Assembly: GCF_030464345.1 (NCBI RefSeq)
Contig: NZ_VCYH01000004.1
Coordinates: 1 to 64,000 of the forward strand
Source: Methanoculleus frigidifontis
GTDB taxonomy: Archaea; Halobacteriota; Methanomicrobia; Methanomicrobiales; Methanoculleaceae
Direction: 5' to 3'
DNA: 64,000 nt
Shown one piece after another: positions 9,123 to 17,322 of the stretch. Each line of letters begins with the position of its first letter. Within the stretch, counting starts at the first letter, position 1. The notes beneath the pieces were generated by a model. The model searched no databases, was not told the origin of the DNA, and saw only the letters and a list, made by a program, of their open reading frames with translations. The position numbers were made by a program, and so were the translations under genes.

Positions 9123-9316
9123 TTAAAGCAGCCCAGCTGACAGCTCCGTATCTTGATCCGCGGTTCGCGCGTGTTGCAGTAGCGTGCGAGGTCCATCTTG
9201 GGAATATTGTACTTCTCGGATATCTCGAACGCCACCGGGCAGGTTATCTCATTCTCAATACCATATGCACGGAATACTTCCCGTATCTTCTCTTCATCCA
9301 TGGTACTCATGAGCAT
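9119..9316 (-). CDS. Small Cys-containing protein coupled to moeA
   Basis: 65 aa from the first ATG; two further ATGs at 9310 and 9301 are possible starts and no Shine-Dalgarno decides between them. The sequence has a helical N-terminus with a helix-turn-helix-like stretch (EISEKYNIPKMDLARYCN) and four cysteines, ending in IKIRSCQLGCFK. From memory, similar ...CQLGCF tails occur on small proteins beside molybdopterin genes in anaerobes; I cannot verify this. The stop overlaps the moeA ATG (ATGA), so it is the first gene of the molybdopterin operon. Function unknown; a metal-responsive regulator or chaperone are options. Confidence 0.7.
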   Translation of the reverse strand: MLMSTMDEEKIREVFRAYGIENEITCPVAFEISEKYNIPKMDLARYCNTREPRIKIRSCQLGCFK

Positions 9317-9393
9317 GTGCAGGAAGATAGGATTTACTGTAGCGACCGGTCAACCACTACCATTTAGCACCTTCCTTCCAAACATTTTCATCC

Positions 9394-10710
9394 ATGCGGA
9401 TCGCGATCGTAAACTCCCGCCAGGACCCGGGCGGTGTAAATATCAGGCAGCATCTCCTCTCACTGCTCGACGGTCCGGAGGACTGGCCGCTCACAGAGCA
9501 GCACGACCTCACGTTTCTCGAGGTCGACGAACGGCTCATCTACCAGGACCGGATCGATGCAGGTCTCGACGCCGACCTGATCCTCTTCATCTCCCGGCAC
9601 TCGAGCAGGCACCCGGTGCCCGCCCTGACCGTCCACGTCACCGGGAACTACGCTGCCGCCGCCCTCGGCGGGGAGGAGCGGATGCTTGCTCCCGCTGCAC
9701 CGGAGTGGATGCACGCACTCCTGCACCGCTGCGCACGCAGCGCGCCGGAGGGATATCGCGTCTCCTACGAGGTGACGCACCACGGGCCGACCGATCTCGC
9801 CACACCGTCGCTCTTCGTCGAGATCGGCAGCACCGAGAAGGAGTGGACCGACCCCGCTGCCGGGCGTGCCGTGGCGACGAGCATCCTGACGGCACAGCCC
9901 GCATCCACCATCAACCTGATCGGATTCGGGGGGACGCACTACGCCGTCAGGCAGACCGCGATCGCTCTCGGGTCGCGTGCGGCCTTCGGCCATATCGCAT
10001 CGTCAAACCGGCAGGTGCCGACACTCGACCTCGCCATGGTCAGAGCCATGGCAGAGAAGAGCCGCGCTGTGGCCGCGTACGTGGATCGCAAGGCACTCTC
10101 ACGCGAGGAGGAGCGTCTCGTCGACGATCTCCTCGGCCGGGCGGGAATCCTCACCCTGACCGAGAGCGAACTTCTGGATATCGGGGATGTCGACTGGAAC
10201 ACCTACCTGCAGATACGCACCCTCGCCGGCGAGGTTGCTCCCGGCAGCCGGGTGAAGATCCGCAATCTGCAGGGAGCAGGAATCCCCGTGACAGTCTCGA
10301 TAAACCATGAACTCCTTGAAGAAGTGGTAAAATCAGATAAAACGGCATTGATGTCAAAAATAGATCAAATGCCCGTTGCAACGCTCTCGAATGGCCGCCA
10401 GGAGGTGCTTCCGACCTTCATTACCTATGAATCCGAAGAGTTCCGACTCGCAAATGATTTAACTACCTTGTGTGTAAAACTCTTACTTATTAGCGGAAAC
10501 ACTGTGGCTACCGGAGATCATCTGCTGATTCGCAAGACGCGGTTCGACCCTGAGAAGGCGCACAGACTGGGTGTTCCGCCGGGGCCGCTCTTCGGGAAAC
10601 TCGCCGGCGGTAGGGAGATCGAGATTGAAGGGCGGCGAATCACGCCGGATATGGTTTGGGCACACAGCGTTAAAGAAATACACCTCCCGGGACTGGAGAG
10701 ATATACATGA
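9394..10710 (+). CDS. dtdA: D-aminoacyl-tRNA deacylase (DtdA/DTD2) with RNase Z-like tail
   Basis: 438 aa. The archaeal/plant-type deacylase removes D-amino acids from tRNA. The N-terminal 270 residues fit: [13 protein letters not shown] start, [17 protein letters not shown] (about 70-86), and [19 protein letters not shown] (about 129-147). A further 160 residues follow, with a [14 protein letters not shown] block near 397-410 then [10 protein letters not shown], which resembles the C-terminal motif of ribonuclease Z. Longer DtdA forms are known in Methanomicrobia. The stop overlaps the ftsZ ATG by four bases, so it leads the division/ribosome operon. Confidence 0.88.
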   Translation: MRIAIVNSRQDPGGVNIRQHLLSLLDGPEDWPLTEQHDLTFLEVDERLIYQDRIDAGLDADLILFISRHSSRHPVPALTVHVTGNYAAAALGGEERMLAPAAPEWMHALLHRCARSAPEGYRVSYEVTHHGPTDLATPSLFVEIGSTEKEWTDPAAGRAVATSILTAQPASTINLIGFGGTHYAVRQTAIALGSRAAFGHIASSNRQVPTLDLAMVRAMAEKSRAVAAYVDRKALSREEERLVDDLLGRAGILTLTESELLDIGDVDWNTYLQIRTLAGEVAPGSRVKIRNLQGAGIPVTVSINHELLEEVVKSDKTALMSKIDQMPVATLSNGRQEVLPTFITYESEEFRLANDLTTLCVKLLLISGNTVATGDHLLIRKTRFDPEKAHRLGVPPGPLFGKLAGGREIEIEGRRITPDMVWAHSVKEIHLPGLERYT

Positions 10711-11804
10711 AATCCATCGTAGAAGAGGCACTATCACGGGCAAAAAGCGAGCAGCGGTATATTGAACCCACCGAGACGGACAGCGACCTCGAGGATATCC
10801 TGCGGGATCTCCGGACCGAGATCGCGGTCGTCGGATGCGGCGGCGGCGGTTCAAATACGGTCACCCGCATGGCAGAGGAGGGGGTGCACGGGGCACGCCT
10901 CGTCGCGCTCAACACCGATGCACAGCACCTCATCCGCAGCAACGCGGACAAACGGATCCTGATCGGACGGCAGCGGACTCGCGGGCTCGGGGCGGGCTCC
11001 ATCCCGCAGGTAGGCGAAGAGGCCGCACTCGAGAACGAGGACGAGATCTTGGCGTCCGTCTCGGGCTGCGACATGGTCTTTATCACGAGCGGCCTTGGCG
11101 GCGGGACCGGGACCGGCTCCGCACCCGTGGTCGCCAAAGCAGCAAGGGACGAGGGTGCCCTGACGATCGCGGTGGTCACCCTGCCTTTCACGGCGGAAGG
11201 CGCCATCCGTGCACAGAACGCCGAGGCAGGCCTCGAACGCCTCCGCGAGGTCGCCGACACCGTTATCGTCGTCCCGAACGACCGCCTCCTCGAGGTCGTG
11301 CCCCGTCTCCCCCTGCACGCGGCCTTCAAGGTCTCGGACGAGGTGCTGATGCGGGCGGTCAAGGGGATCACCGAACTGATCACGATGCCGGGGCTCGTCA
11401 ACCTCGACTTCGCCGACGTCCGGACGGTCATGGAGCGCGGCGGCGTCGCCATGATCGGCATGGGCGAGAGCGACAGCGAAGACAAGGCTGCAGATTCGGT
11501 CAAGAAGGCGCTCCGCTCACCCCTGCTCGACGTCGACATCTCCGGCGCGACGGCGGCGCTCGTGAACGTGGTCGGCGGCCCCGATATGACCATGTCCGAG
11601 GCGGAAGGCGTCATTCAGGAGGTCTACGACCGGATAGACCCCGATGCACGGATTATCTGGGGAGCCCAGGTCGATCCCGACATGCAGCACAGGATGCGCA
11701 CGCTGCTCGTGGTAACCGGTGTGCGGTCACCACAAATATATGGAAGAAACGAAAAGAGTACGCCACGTATGATGAAGCAGTTTGAGATCGATTTTCTCAA
11801 GTGA
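10707..11804 (+). CDS. ftsZ: Cell division GTPase FtsZ (FtsZ1 type)
   Basis: 365 aa tubulin homologue that polymerises with GTP at the division plane. The nucleotide loops are clear: GCGGGGSN near 43-50, the tubulin signature [10 protein letters not shown] at 131-140, and the catalytic T7 loop NLDFADV at 232-238. An N-terminal extension of about 38 residues and the location directly before secE-spt5 match archaeal FtsZ1, which is thought to scaffold division ahead of FtsZ2. The ATG overlaps the dtdA stop (ATGA). No ftsZ2 is seen in this window. Confidence 0.96.
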   Translation: MKSIVEEALSRAKSEQRYIEPTETDSDLEDILRDLRTEIAVVGCGGGGSNTVTRMAEEGVHGARLVALNTDAQHLIRSNADKRILIGRQRTRGLGAGSIPQVGEEAALENEDEILASVSGCDMVFITSGLGGGTGTGSAPVVAKAARDEGALTIAVVTLPFTAEGAIRAQNAEAGLERLREVADTVIVVPNDRLLEVVPRLPLHAAFKVSDEVLMRAVKGITELITMPGLVNLDFADVRTVMERGGVAMIGMGESDSEDKAADSVKKALRSPLLDVDISGATAALVNVVGGPDMTMSEAEGVIQEVYDRIDPDARIIWGAQVDPDMQHRMRTLLVVTGVRSPQIYGRNEKSTPRMMKQFEIDFLK

Positions 11805-11810
11805 GCGGTT

Positions 11811-12023
11811 ATGATGGACTATAAAGAAAAAATCCCTGAGAATCTCAAATCCGTTAAACTGGAAGAGGAGCTCTTCAGAAAGTACTGGCGCGTACTGAAA
11901 CTCGCGCGGACGCCGACCCGTGACGAGTTCTCAAAGATTGCCATCGTCGCAGCAGCCGGTATCCTGCTTATCGGTCTGGTCGGATTCGCCATATACGAAA
12001 TAATGCAGATTATCCCAGCCTGA
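11811..12023 (+). CDS. secE: Protein translocase subunit SecE (Sec61 gamma)
   Basis: 70 aa single-spanning membrane protein of the Sec translocon. An amphipathic N-terminal half (EELFRKYWRVLKLARTPTR) precedes one transmembrane helix at about residues 42-65, the archaeal SecE layout. Two consecutive ATGs open the frame; either could be used. It lies six bases after ftsZ and six before spt5, the usual archaeal order. Confidence 0.92.
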   Translation: MMDYKEKIPENLKSVKLEEELFRKYWRVLKLARTPTRDEFSKIAIVAAAGILLIGLVGFAIYEIMQIIPA

Positions 12024-12029
12024 TGCAGA

Positions 12030-12518
12030 ATGAACGAATCCGGTAATAAGATCTACGCTATCAAGACCACGGCCAAACAGGAGCGGACGGTCGCCGACAA
12101 CGTTGCCAAGGTGATCGAGGGGCAGAAAGATATCCGTGTCATGGCAGTCATTGCTCCCGAGGAGCTGAAGGGTTACGTCCTCGTGGAGAGCCCCGACTCC
12201 GTCGCCAGAATGGAACAGCTCGTCGAACAGATCCCCCACGCACGCGCCGTCGTCCGTCTCAGGGGTGAAGAATCGTATACCAACCTCTCCGAGGTCGAGC
12301 ACTTCCTCGTCCCGAAGCCGGTCGTGAGCGGCATCACCGAAGGCACCATCGTCGAGATCATTGCAGGCCCCTTCAAGGGCGAGAAGGCCGTGGTCAAACG
12401 GATCGATACGGGCAAAGAAGAGATCACCGTCGAACTCTACGAGAGCATGGTCCCGATCCCGATCACCGTGCGTGGCGACTCCGTCCGTGTAGTGGAACGG
12501 AGCGAAGAGGCCGTATAA
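12030..12518 (+). CDS. spt5: Transcription elongation factor Spt5 (NusG)
   Basis: 162 aa. An NGN domain (about 7-95, opening [19 protein letters not shown]) binds the RNA polymerase clamp with Spt4, and a KOW domain follows with [18 protein letters not shown] at about 110-127. It keeps polymerase processive and links it to the ribosome. It sits between secE and the L11 gene, the conserved archaeal arrangement. A short AT-rich spacer after its stop carries a second TATA-like box, so the ribosomal genes may also be transcribed separately. Confidence 0.95.
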   Translation: MNESGNKIYAIKTTAKQERTVADNVAKVIEGQKDIRVMAVIAPEELKGYVLVESPDSVARMEQLVEQIPHARAVVRLRGEESYTNLSEVEHFLVPKPVVSGITEGTIVEIIAGPFKGEKAVVKRIDTGKEEITVELYESMVPIPITVRGDSVRVVERSEEAV

Positions 12519-12546
12519 CACAACCTATTTTAAAATCATTTGATAC

Positions 12547-12555
12547 CTTTAAATC
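12547..12555 (+). promoter_or_regulatory. TATA-like box before the L11 operon
   Basis: CTTTAAATC lies about 70 bases before the L11 start, with another A/T block (about 12525-12538) just upstream. This suggests an internal promoter and a 40-50 base leader for L11-L1-L10-L12. Confidence 0.5.
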
Positions 12556-12620
12556 CCAGCAGGTCGACCTAATCTAACCCAAGCTGAGTATCCCGAGTGG
12601 GAAAGGCTGGTGAAACATCT

Positions 12621-13097
12621 ATGGCAGAAGTGGTCGAGGTACTGGTATCAGGCGGTAAAGCAACAGCAGGGCCGCCGCTGGGACCTGCACTCGGACCGCT
12701 CGGAATCAACGTGAAGGCTGTCGTCGACGAGATCAACAAGAAGACAGCAGAGTTCAACGGCATGCAGGTGCCGGTGATCGTCACCGTCGATGACAAGAAG
12801 AACTTCACCGTTGACGTGGGTATTCCACCCACGACGGCGCTCGTTATGAAAGAGGTTGGTGCCGAGAAGGGAGCTGCAGAGCCCAATACCCAGAACGTGG
12901 GTAACCTGCCCCTCGAGGCCGCTGTCAGAATCGCACGCATGAAGTTTGATGACATGCTCTCGTACGACATGAAGTCCGCCGTCAAGGAGGTCGTCGGTAC
13001 GTGCGTGAGCATCGGTGTCACCGTCGAGGGCCTGAAGCCCAAAGAGATGATCCGGGCCATCAACGCGGGCGAGTTTGATAGCGTACTCGCAGAATAG
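12621..13097 (+). CDS. rpl11: Ribosomal protein uL11
   Basis: 158 aa protein of the large-subunit GTPase centre. The N-terminus (VEVLVSGGKATAGPPLGPAL, residues 5-24) and the MKEVGAEKGAAEPN region followed by the RNA-binding domain are characteristic. I start at ATG 12621; an in-frame codon further upstream would add residues from the leader. GGTGA precedes the ATG by about six bases. First gene of the L11-L1-L10-L12 cluster. Confidence 0.96.
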   Translation: MAEVVEVLVSGGKATAGPPLGPALGPLGINVKAVVDEINKKTAEFNGMQVPVIVTVDDKKNFTVDVGIPPTTALVMKEVGAEKGAAEPNTQNVGNLPLEAAVRIARMKFDDMLSYDMKSAVKEVVGTCVSIGVTVEGLKPKEMIRAINAGEFDSVLAE

Positions 13098-13149
13098 ACA
13101 AACAAACACCCATAGAAGATCGTGAGGTCGCGTACTATGGAGGCAAGAG

Positions 13150-13791
13150 ATGGTTGACAGATCCAGCATAAAAGAAGCCGTGCAATCGGCAATCGAGCAG
13201 GCGCCACCTCGCAAATTCCGCGAGAGTGTGGACATCACCATCAATCTCCGGAATATCGATATGGCTCAGCCAAAGAACCGTATCGATGAGACGATCCTTC
13301 TTCCGAACGGCTTTAACGACATCAAGATAGCCGTCCTCGGAAAGGGCGATATCACCACGCAGGCAAAAGAGGCCGGCGTGGATCTGATCATCGGTCCCGA
13401 TGAGATTGAGCGCCTCGGCGGCGAGCCCCGGGAAGCACGCAAGATGGCGAACGAGTACAGGTTCTTCCTTGCAGAGACGGCAGTCATGCCGCTCGTCGGT
13501 CGTTATCTTGGTGTCCGGCTCGGTCCGCGCGGAAGAATGCCCATGCCGATTCCCCCGGGAGCGGATATACGGCCGATTGTCCAGCGTCTTCGCAAATCAG
13601 TGAAAATCCGGACGAAGGATAAGAAGACCTTCCACACCAAGGTCGGCGAGACCGACATGGCGCCCGAGCAGATCGCAGAGAACGTCGATGCGGTTCTGCA
13701 CAAGGTCGAGGGTGTCCTGGAAGGCGGCACCATGAATATTCGTTCGGTCTATGTGAAGACGACGATGGGACCAGCAGTGAGGTTGATCTGA
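13150..13791 (+). CDS. rpl1: Ribosomal protein uL1
   Basis: 213 aa protein of the L1 stalk. It shows the family blocks GKGDITTQAKEAGVD and GRYLGVRLGPRGRMPMP followed by a KTFHTKVGETDM segment. In methanogens L1 also represses its own operon by binding mRNA; a 52-base spacer separates it from L11, but I could not fit a convincing L1 site there. Its stop shares one base with the L10 start (TGATG), implying translational coupling. Confidence 0.95.
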   Translation: MVDRSSIKEAVQSAIEQAPPRKFRESVDITINLRNIDMAQPKNRIDETILLPNGFNDIKIAVLGKGDITTQAKEAGVDLIIGPDEIERLGGEPREARKMANEYRFFLAETAVMPLVGRYLGVRLGPRGRMPMPIPPGADIRPIVQRLRKSVKIRTKDKKTFHTKVGETDMAPEQIAENVDAVLHKVEGVLEGGTMNIRSVYVKTTMGPAVRLI

Positions 13792-14816
13792 TGGCAGTGT
13801 ATACGCAGCACCTGCCGCAGTGGAAACGGGACGAAGTCGAGGAGATCAAGCGCGGTTCCGAGGAGCACCAGGTTGTCGGGCTCGTCGACATGTACGGCAT
13901 CCCCGCAAAGCAGGTTCAGCAGATCAGAAAGAACCTGCGCGGTGTTGCCACGGTCAAGATGACCCGGAACACGCTCATCGAGCACGCCATGTCGGAGATG
14001 GGAGGCCAGGTCGAGGACCTGAAGGGCCACCTCTCCGGGCAGAGCGCACTGATCTTTACCGACGAAAACCCGTTCAAACTCTTCAAACTGCTCGAACAGA
14101 CCAAGACCAAGATGGCGGCAAAGCCGGGTGAGACCGCACCCGAGGATATCGTCGTCCCGAAAGGCCCGACATCCTTCAAACCCGGGCCAATCGTCGGCGA
14201 GCTCCAGCAGGTCGGTATCCCCGCTGCCATCGAGGGCGGCAAGGTCAAAATTCGCGATACCAAGACAGTCGTGAAGAAAGGCGAGGTCATCAACAAGAAG
14301 ATGGCAGAAGCGCTCGTCAAACTCGATATCAAGCCGATGGATGTCGGTCTCATTCTGCAGGCCGCGTTCTACCGGGATTCGATCTTTACGCCCGATCTCC
14401 TGGCAATCGACGAGACGCAGTACTACAATAACGTCGTTCTTGCGGCACAGCAGGCATTTAACCTCTCGGTGAACGCCGTCATCCCGACGCAGCTGACCGC
14501 CGGCGCCATCATCGCCAAGGCGTTCCGCGAGGCACAGAGCCTCGGTGTCGAGGCGAGCATCTACGAGAAGGGTGTCGCCGACCTTATCATCGGCAGAGCG
14601 TTCCGCGAGATGCTTGCGATCGCAGTCGCCGCCGCAGGTTCGGGCTACGAGCTCGACGAGGCGACGCAGGCGGCCGCTGCGGCAGCATCCGCTGCTCCCG
14701 CAGCCGCGACAGAGGCACCTGCTGCTCCGGCAGAAGAAGAGAAGGAAGAGGAAGAGGAAGAAGAAAAAGAGGACGAAGAGGGCGGCATGGCCGGTCTTGG
14801 AGCCCTCTTCGGGTAA
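13791..14816 (+). CDS. rpl10: Ribosomal protein uL10 (P0 stalk base)
   Basis: 341 aa. The N-terminal rRNA-binding domain includes the [17 protein letters not shown] stretch near residues 49-65. An archaeal/eukaryal insertion domain follows, then an Ala-rich hinge and a long Glu/Lys tail ending [11 protein letters not shown], which is shared with the P1/L12 protein and recruits translation factors. Start codon overlaps the L1 stop by one base. Length agrees with archaeal P0. Confidence 0.96.
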   Translation: MAVYTQHLPQWKRDEVEEIKRGSEEHQVVGLVDMYGIPAKQVQQIRKNLRGVATVKMTRNTLIEHAMSEMGGQVEDLKGHLSGQSALIFTDENPFKLFKLLEQTKTKMAAKPGETAPEDIVVPKGPTSFKPGPIVGELQQVGIPAAIEGGKVKIRDTKTVVKKGEVINKKMAEALVKLDIKPMDVGLILQAAFYRDSIFTPDLLAIDETQYYNNVVLAAQQAFNLSVNAVIPTQLTAGAIIAKAFREAQSLGVEASIYEKGVADLIIGRAFREMLAIAVAAAGSGYELDEATQAAAAAASAAPAAATEAPAAPAEEEKEEEEEEEKEDEEGGMAGLGALFG

Positions 14817-14854
14817 CCCCAATACAGACAGCATTAAAAAATGAGGTGAATGAA

Positions 14855-15169
14855 ATGGAGTACATCTACGCTGCACTGCTCCTGAACAACGCAGGAAAAG
14901 AGATCAACGAAGAGAACGTGACCGCGGTTCTGAACGCCGCCGGTGTCGAAGTCGTCGACGCCCGTGTCAAGGCACTCGTCGCCGCCCTCGAGGGCGTCGA
15001 CATCGAGGAAGCCATCAGCAAGGCCGCCGTTGCTCCGGTCGCCGCCGCACCCGCAGCAGCTGCACCCGCAGCAGCCGCAGAGGCAGCACCCGCAGAGGAA
15101 GAAGAGAAGGAAGAAGAGAAAGAGGACGAAGAGGGCGGCATGGCCGGTCTCGGTGCCCTCTTCGGCTAA
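14855..15169 (+). CDS. rpl12: Ribosomal stalk protein P1/L12
   Basis: 104 aa acidic stalk protein that binds P0 as dimers. It has the [16 protein letters not shown] helical start, an Ala/Pro hinge and the charged tail with [11 protein letters not shown], the same ending as the neighbouring L10. The ATG at 14855 is preceded by GAGGTGA at good spacing; an in-frame GTG three codons upstream is part of that ribosome-binding region and is less likely. Confidence 0.95.
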   Translation: MEYIYAALLLNNAGKEINEENVTAVLNAAGVEVVDARVKALVAALEGVDIEEAISKAAVAPVAAAPAAAAPAAAAEAAPAEEEEKEEEKEDEEGGMAGLGALFG

Positions 15170-15174
15170 ACCCC

Positions 15175-15213
15175 TTCTTTTATCACATTCGCATCAGGGC
15201 TGCAGAGCCTGAT
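15175..15213 (+). terminator. terminator of the ribosomal stalk operon
   Basis: A pyrimidine/T-rich tract begins six bases after the L12 stop, followed by a small hairpin (ATCAGG 15193-15198 with CCTGAT 15208-15213). The position between convergent genes suits a terminator. Confidence 0.45.
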
Positions 15214-15251
15214 ACACCGTAACGAAACATCTTTTCTCCGGCGCGTCCGGT

Positions 15252-15926
15252 TTACTCTTCTTCGATCCAGCCCATCGCGACGTACCAGTCGTACTCGTGG
15301 CGCCAGAGATCCCGATTCGCCGAAACGAGCCGGCGGAAGTACTCGCGCCGCTGCCGGTGGAGCTCCTCCTGCTCGGGATACGTGTGTTCGCCCCGGATCG
15401 ATTCGGCGAGTTTCTTCCCGAGGTTGACGGCCTCTCCTTCTGCCCGCTCGAGCGCAGTCGGGTCCCACCCGACGGCGACGCCGACGCCGCCGACCGCGGT
15501 CGCCCCGAGGGTGGTCAGGACGCGGTTCATGTAGGCGACGACCTCATCCTGGCCGCTCCCACCCGCGGTACAGACGGAGCACCCGAATTTGCCGGTGAGC
15601 ATCTGGCAGTGGATGGCGTCGGCCATGCGGTCGAAGACCGCTTTTAGGGGGGCGGTGACCGAGTCAATATAGTTCGGCGAACCGAGGACGACCCCGTCGG
15701 CGTCGAGGATGTCGTCGAAGAGGTCCGGGAAGTCGTCCATCAGGGGGCAGTCGCCGGTCGCGTAGCAGGAACCGCATGCGGTGCAGTACTCGATGCGGAG
15801 CGTGTAGAGGTCGACGAGCTTTGTCTCTGCCCCTTCCTCCCGGGCGCCTGCGAGGACGGCCTCGACGAGGCGCAGCGTCCTGCTCTCCTCCCCCCGGGGA
15901 CTTGCGTTCAATCCGAGGACTTTCAT
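15252..15926 (-). CDS. Iron-sulfur flavoprotein / NADPH-dependent FMN reductase family
   Basis: 224 aa flavodoxin-fold protein. The start MKVLGLNASPRGEESRT is the FMN phosphate loop, and the compact motif CTACGSCYATGDC (from about residue 48) is the 4Fe-4S site of archaeal Isf proteins. GSPNYIDSVTAPLKAVFDRM is the second FMN loop. Such proteins transfer electrons, possibly from ferredoxin, to oxygen-stress or other acceptors. GGAG lies about ten bases before the ATG and a TATA-like box about 45 bases before. Convergent with the stalk operon. Confidence 0.88.
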   Translation of the reverse strand: MKVLGLNASPRGEESRTLRLVEAVLAGAREEGAETKLVDLYTLRIEYCTACGSCYATGDCPLMDDFPDLFDDILDADGVVLGSPNYIDSVTAPLKAVFDRMADAIHCQMLTGKFGCSVCTAGGSGQDEVVAYMNRVLTTLGATAVGGVGVAVGWDPTALERAEGEAVNLGKKLAESIRGEHTYPEQEELHRQRREYFRRLVSANRDLWRHEYDWYVAMGWIEEE

Positions 15927-15966
15927 GAAGATTGTACTCCTTTACAGGGAGTGAAGGCAGGAGACG

Positions 15967-15974
15967 GATAAAGG
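15967..15974 (-). promoter_or_regulatory. TATA-like box of the flavoprotein gene
   Basis: CCTTTATC on the minus strand lies about 44 bases before the ATG at 15926, predicting a leader of roughly 18 bases that includes the GGAG. Confidence 0.4.
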
Positions 15975-16059
15975 TATCGAACCGGCCAAGAAACGGCTTG
16001 AGCGGCGGGCGGGATCGCCCGGTTTTTCTGTCAGGGAAGAACCGCCCTCATGTGGTGCC

Positions 16060-16767
16060 TCACCGCTTCCTGATCAGAACCAGCAGGACGACGAACGCAG
16101 CAAACGGGGCGTACTGCAGCGGGGCCTGCTGCGTCGCCGCCGCCGGCGTCGGAGCTGCTGCGGCGGTAAACCGGGGGAGCGTCGTGCCGGCCGCCTGAAC
16201 CGTCGCTGACGCCGTGAGGTCAGGCGTCCCGGAACCGCCGGAGGTTCCCGTCGGTTCCGGAGAAGCGGTGGGCGACGGCGTCTGGGCGGTGGTGGGCGTG
16301 CTGCCTGCGGGAGAAGAACCACTCGAACCGGAGGAAGATGCAGTGGTCGTCGGGGCGGCAGTGGTGGCAACGGTCGTGGCCGGTGTCGTCACCGTGGCAT
16401 TCGGTTCTTCGATCTGGACGGCGAGATCCATCCGGGTTATTTCGCCCGGGGCGTAGAGTGCCGTCTGTGAGAACGTGACGCCGTCGACGAGGAACGTGAT
16501 GGCTGCGGGGTCCTCTCCTTCCGCAGCCTGTACGAGCAGCCGGGCGTCGAAAGAACCCGTGCCGCCGTAAACGCCCTCCGCCGACGTGACGAGCCGTCCC
16601 CGCTCCTCGCCCCCGATCGTCGCGGTGATCACGGTCCCGGCCGGCGCGGGATTGCCGTTGACGCTGATGTCGCCGTAGAATTCACACGGAAGAGCGGGTG
16701 CTGCCATGACTGCAGGTATGCAGCCTGCGACGAGCAGCAGGGTCAGGAGAAGGGTTCTATACTGCAT
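16060..16767 (-). CDS. Secreted, C-terminally anchored surface protein
   Basis: 235 aa. A signal peptide (residues 1-22) precedes a beta-sandwich-like domain at about 25-115 that begins FYGDISVNGNPAPAGTVI. A long Thr/Ser/Pro/Gly-rich stalk (about 120-205), likely glycosylated, follows, then a C-terminal hydrophobic helix ending in RKR. That is the layout of an archaeal cell-wall protein anchored at its C-terminus. The globular domain matches the N-terminus of the PKD protein at 21005, so the two share a module. Start ATG chosen because it opens the signal peptide; the in-frame upstream extension crosses the promoter. Function unknown. Confidence 0.75.
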   Translation of the reverse strand: MQYRTLLLTLLLVAGCIPAVMAAPALPCEFYGDISVNGNPAPAGTVITATIGGEERGRLVTSAEGVYGGTGSFDARLLVQAAEGEDPAAITFLVDGVTFSQTALYAPGEITRMDLAVQIEEPNATVTTPATTVATTAAPTTTASSSGSSGSSPAGSTPTTAQTPSPTASPEPTGTSGGSGTPDLTASATVQAAGTTLPRFTAAAAPTPAAATQQAPLQYAPFAAFVVLLVLIRKR

Positions 16768-17322
16768 TCTCAATCGTATAACCGGTATCGCTCTGCCGTA
16801 TATATACCTACCAAAACGCTCCTGGTGCCGGATTTCGCCAAAACACTCCCATGCCGGAGAGCGCGGGGTTTCGGATCGCCGTTCCCGGGACTGTGGCGGC
16901 CCCCCAAAGCACCCTTGCTCCCGACAGTTCCGGCCGGCGGTGTGCACGTTCGCTCCGCAGGTCCCCGGGCGGATCCGAATACCATGAAAAGCGATACGTC
17001 ACTATTTCAGCCCATTGCAGACTGCACCAACCGGGAATGCGTGAGGGACACTCTTCAGGCCGGTTGAAATTTCGAAAGGAATTAATATTTCCGGATGGTA
17101 TTGCATACTATCGAAGCGCACACCGCACCGCACGCCGGCGATCGCGCCGAAACTGTCTCTGCGGAGTTCGCGAGCGATACGGCAGCAGCAGTTCCCCGGG
17201 AAGGTTCTGTTGCAACGCTACGGCTCCGGCGGAAATACTATCAGCATTCTTATCATGATCTTCAGGTTTTTCTTTCCTGCCCTTCCCGCAATAAGTATCC
17301 TCTCTGGAATGGTGAATCATTC
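16768..17322. other. Intergenic region between divergent surface-protein genes
   Basis: 555 bases with no convincing gene. The left end carries the minus-strand promoter of the anchored surface protein. An AT-rich block ATTAATATTT at 17081-17090 may promote the plus-strand surface genes, giving a leader of about 215 bases; GGTGA precedes the ATG at 17323. Open frames here have Arg/Pro-rich, non-coding-like translations. Confidence 0.5.
16797..16810 (-). promoter_or_regulatory. TATA box of the anchored surface protein gene
   Basis: Minus-strand GGTATATATACGG is centred about 37 bases before the ATG at 16767, so the transcript should carry a leader of about ten bases. Confidence 0.6.

Noticed and set aside
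13098-13149. L1-protein autoregulatory site in front of rpl1
   Set aside because: Expected from methanogen biology, but I could not form a stem and loop here that matches the rRNA site convincingly.
16851-17258. 135-codon frame upstream of the DUF3821 gene
   Set aside because: Arg/Ser-rich translation with no motif; the interval is better explained as promoter and leader.
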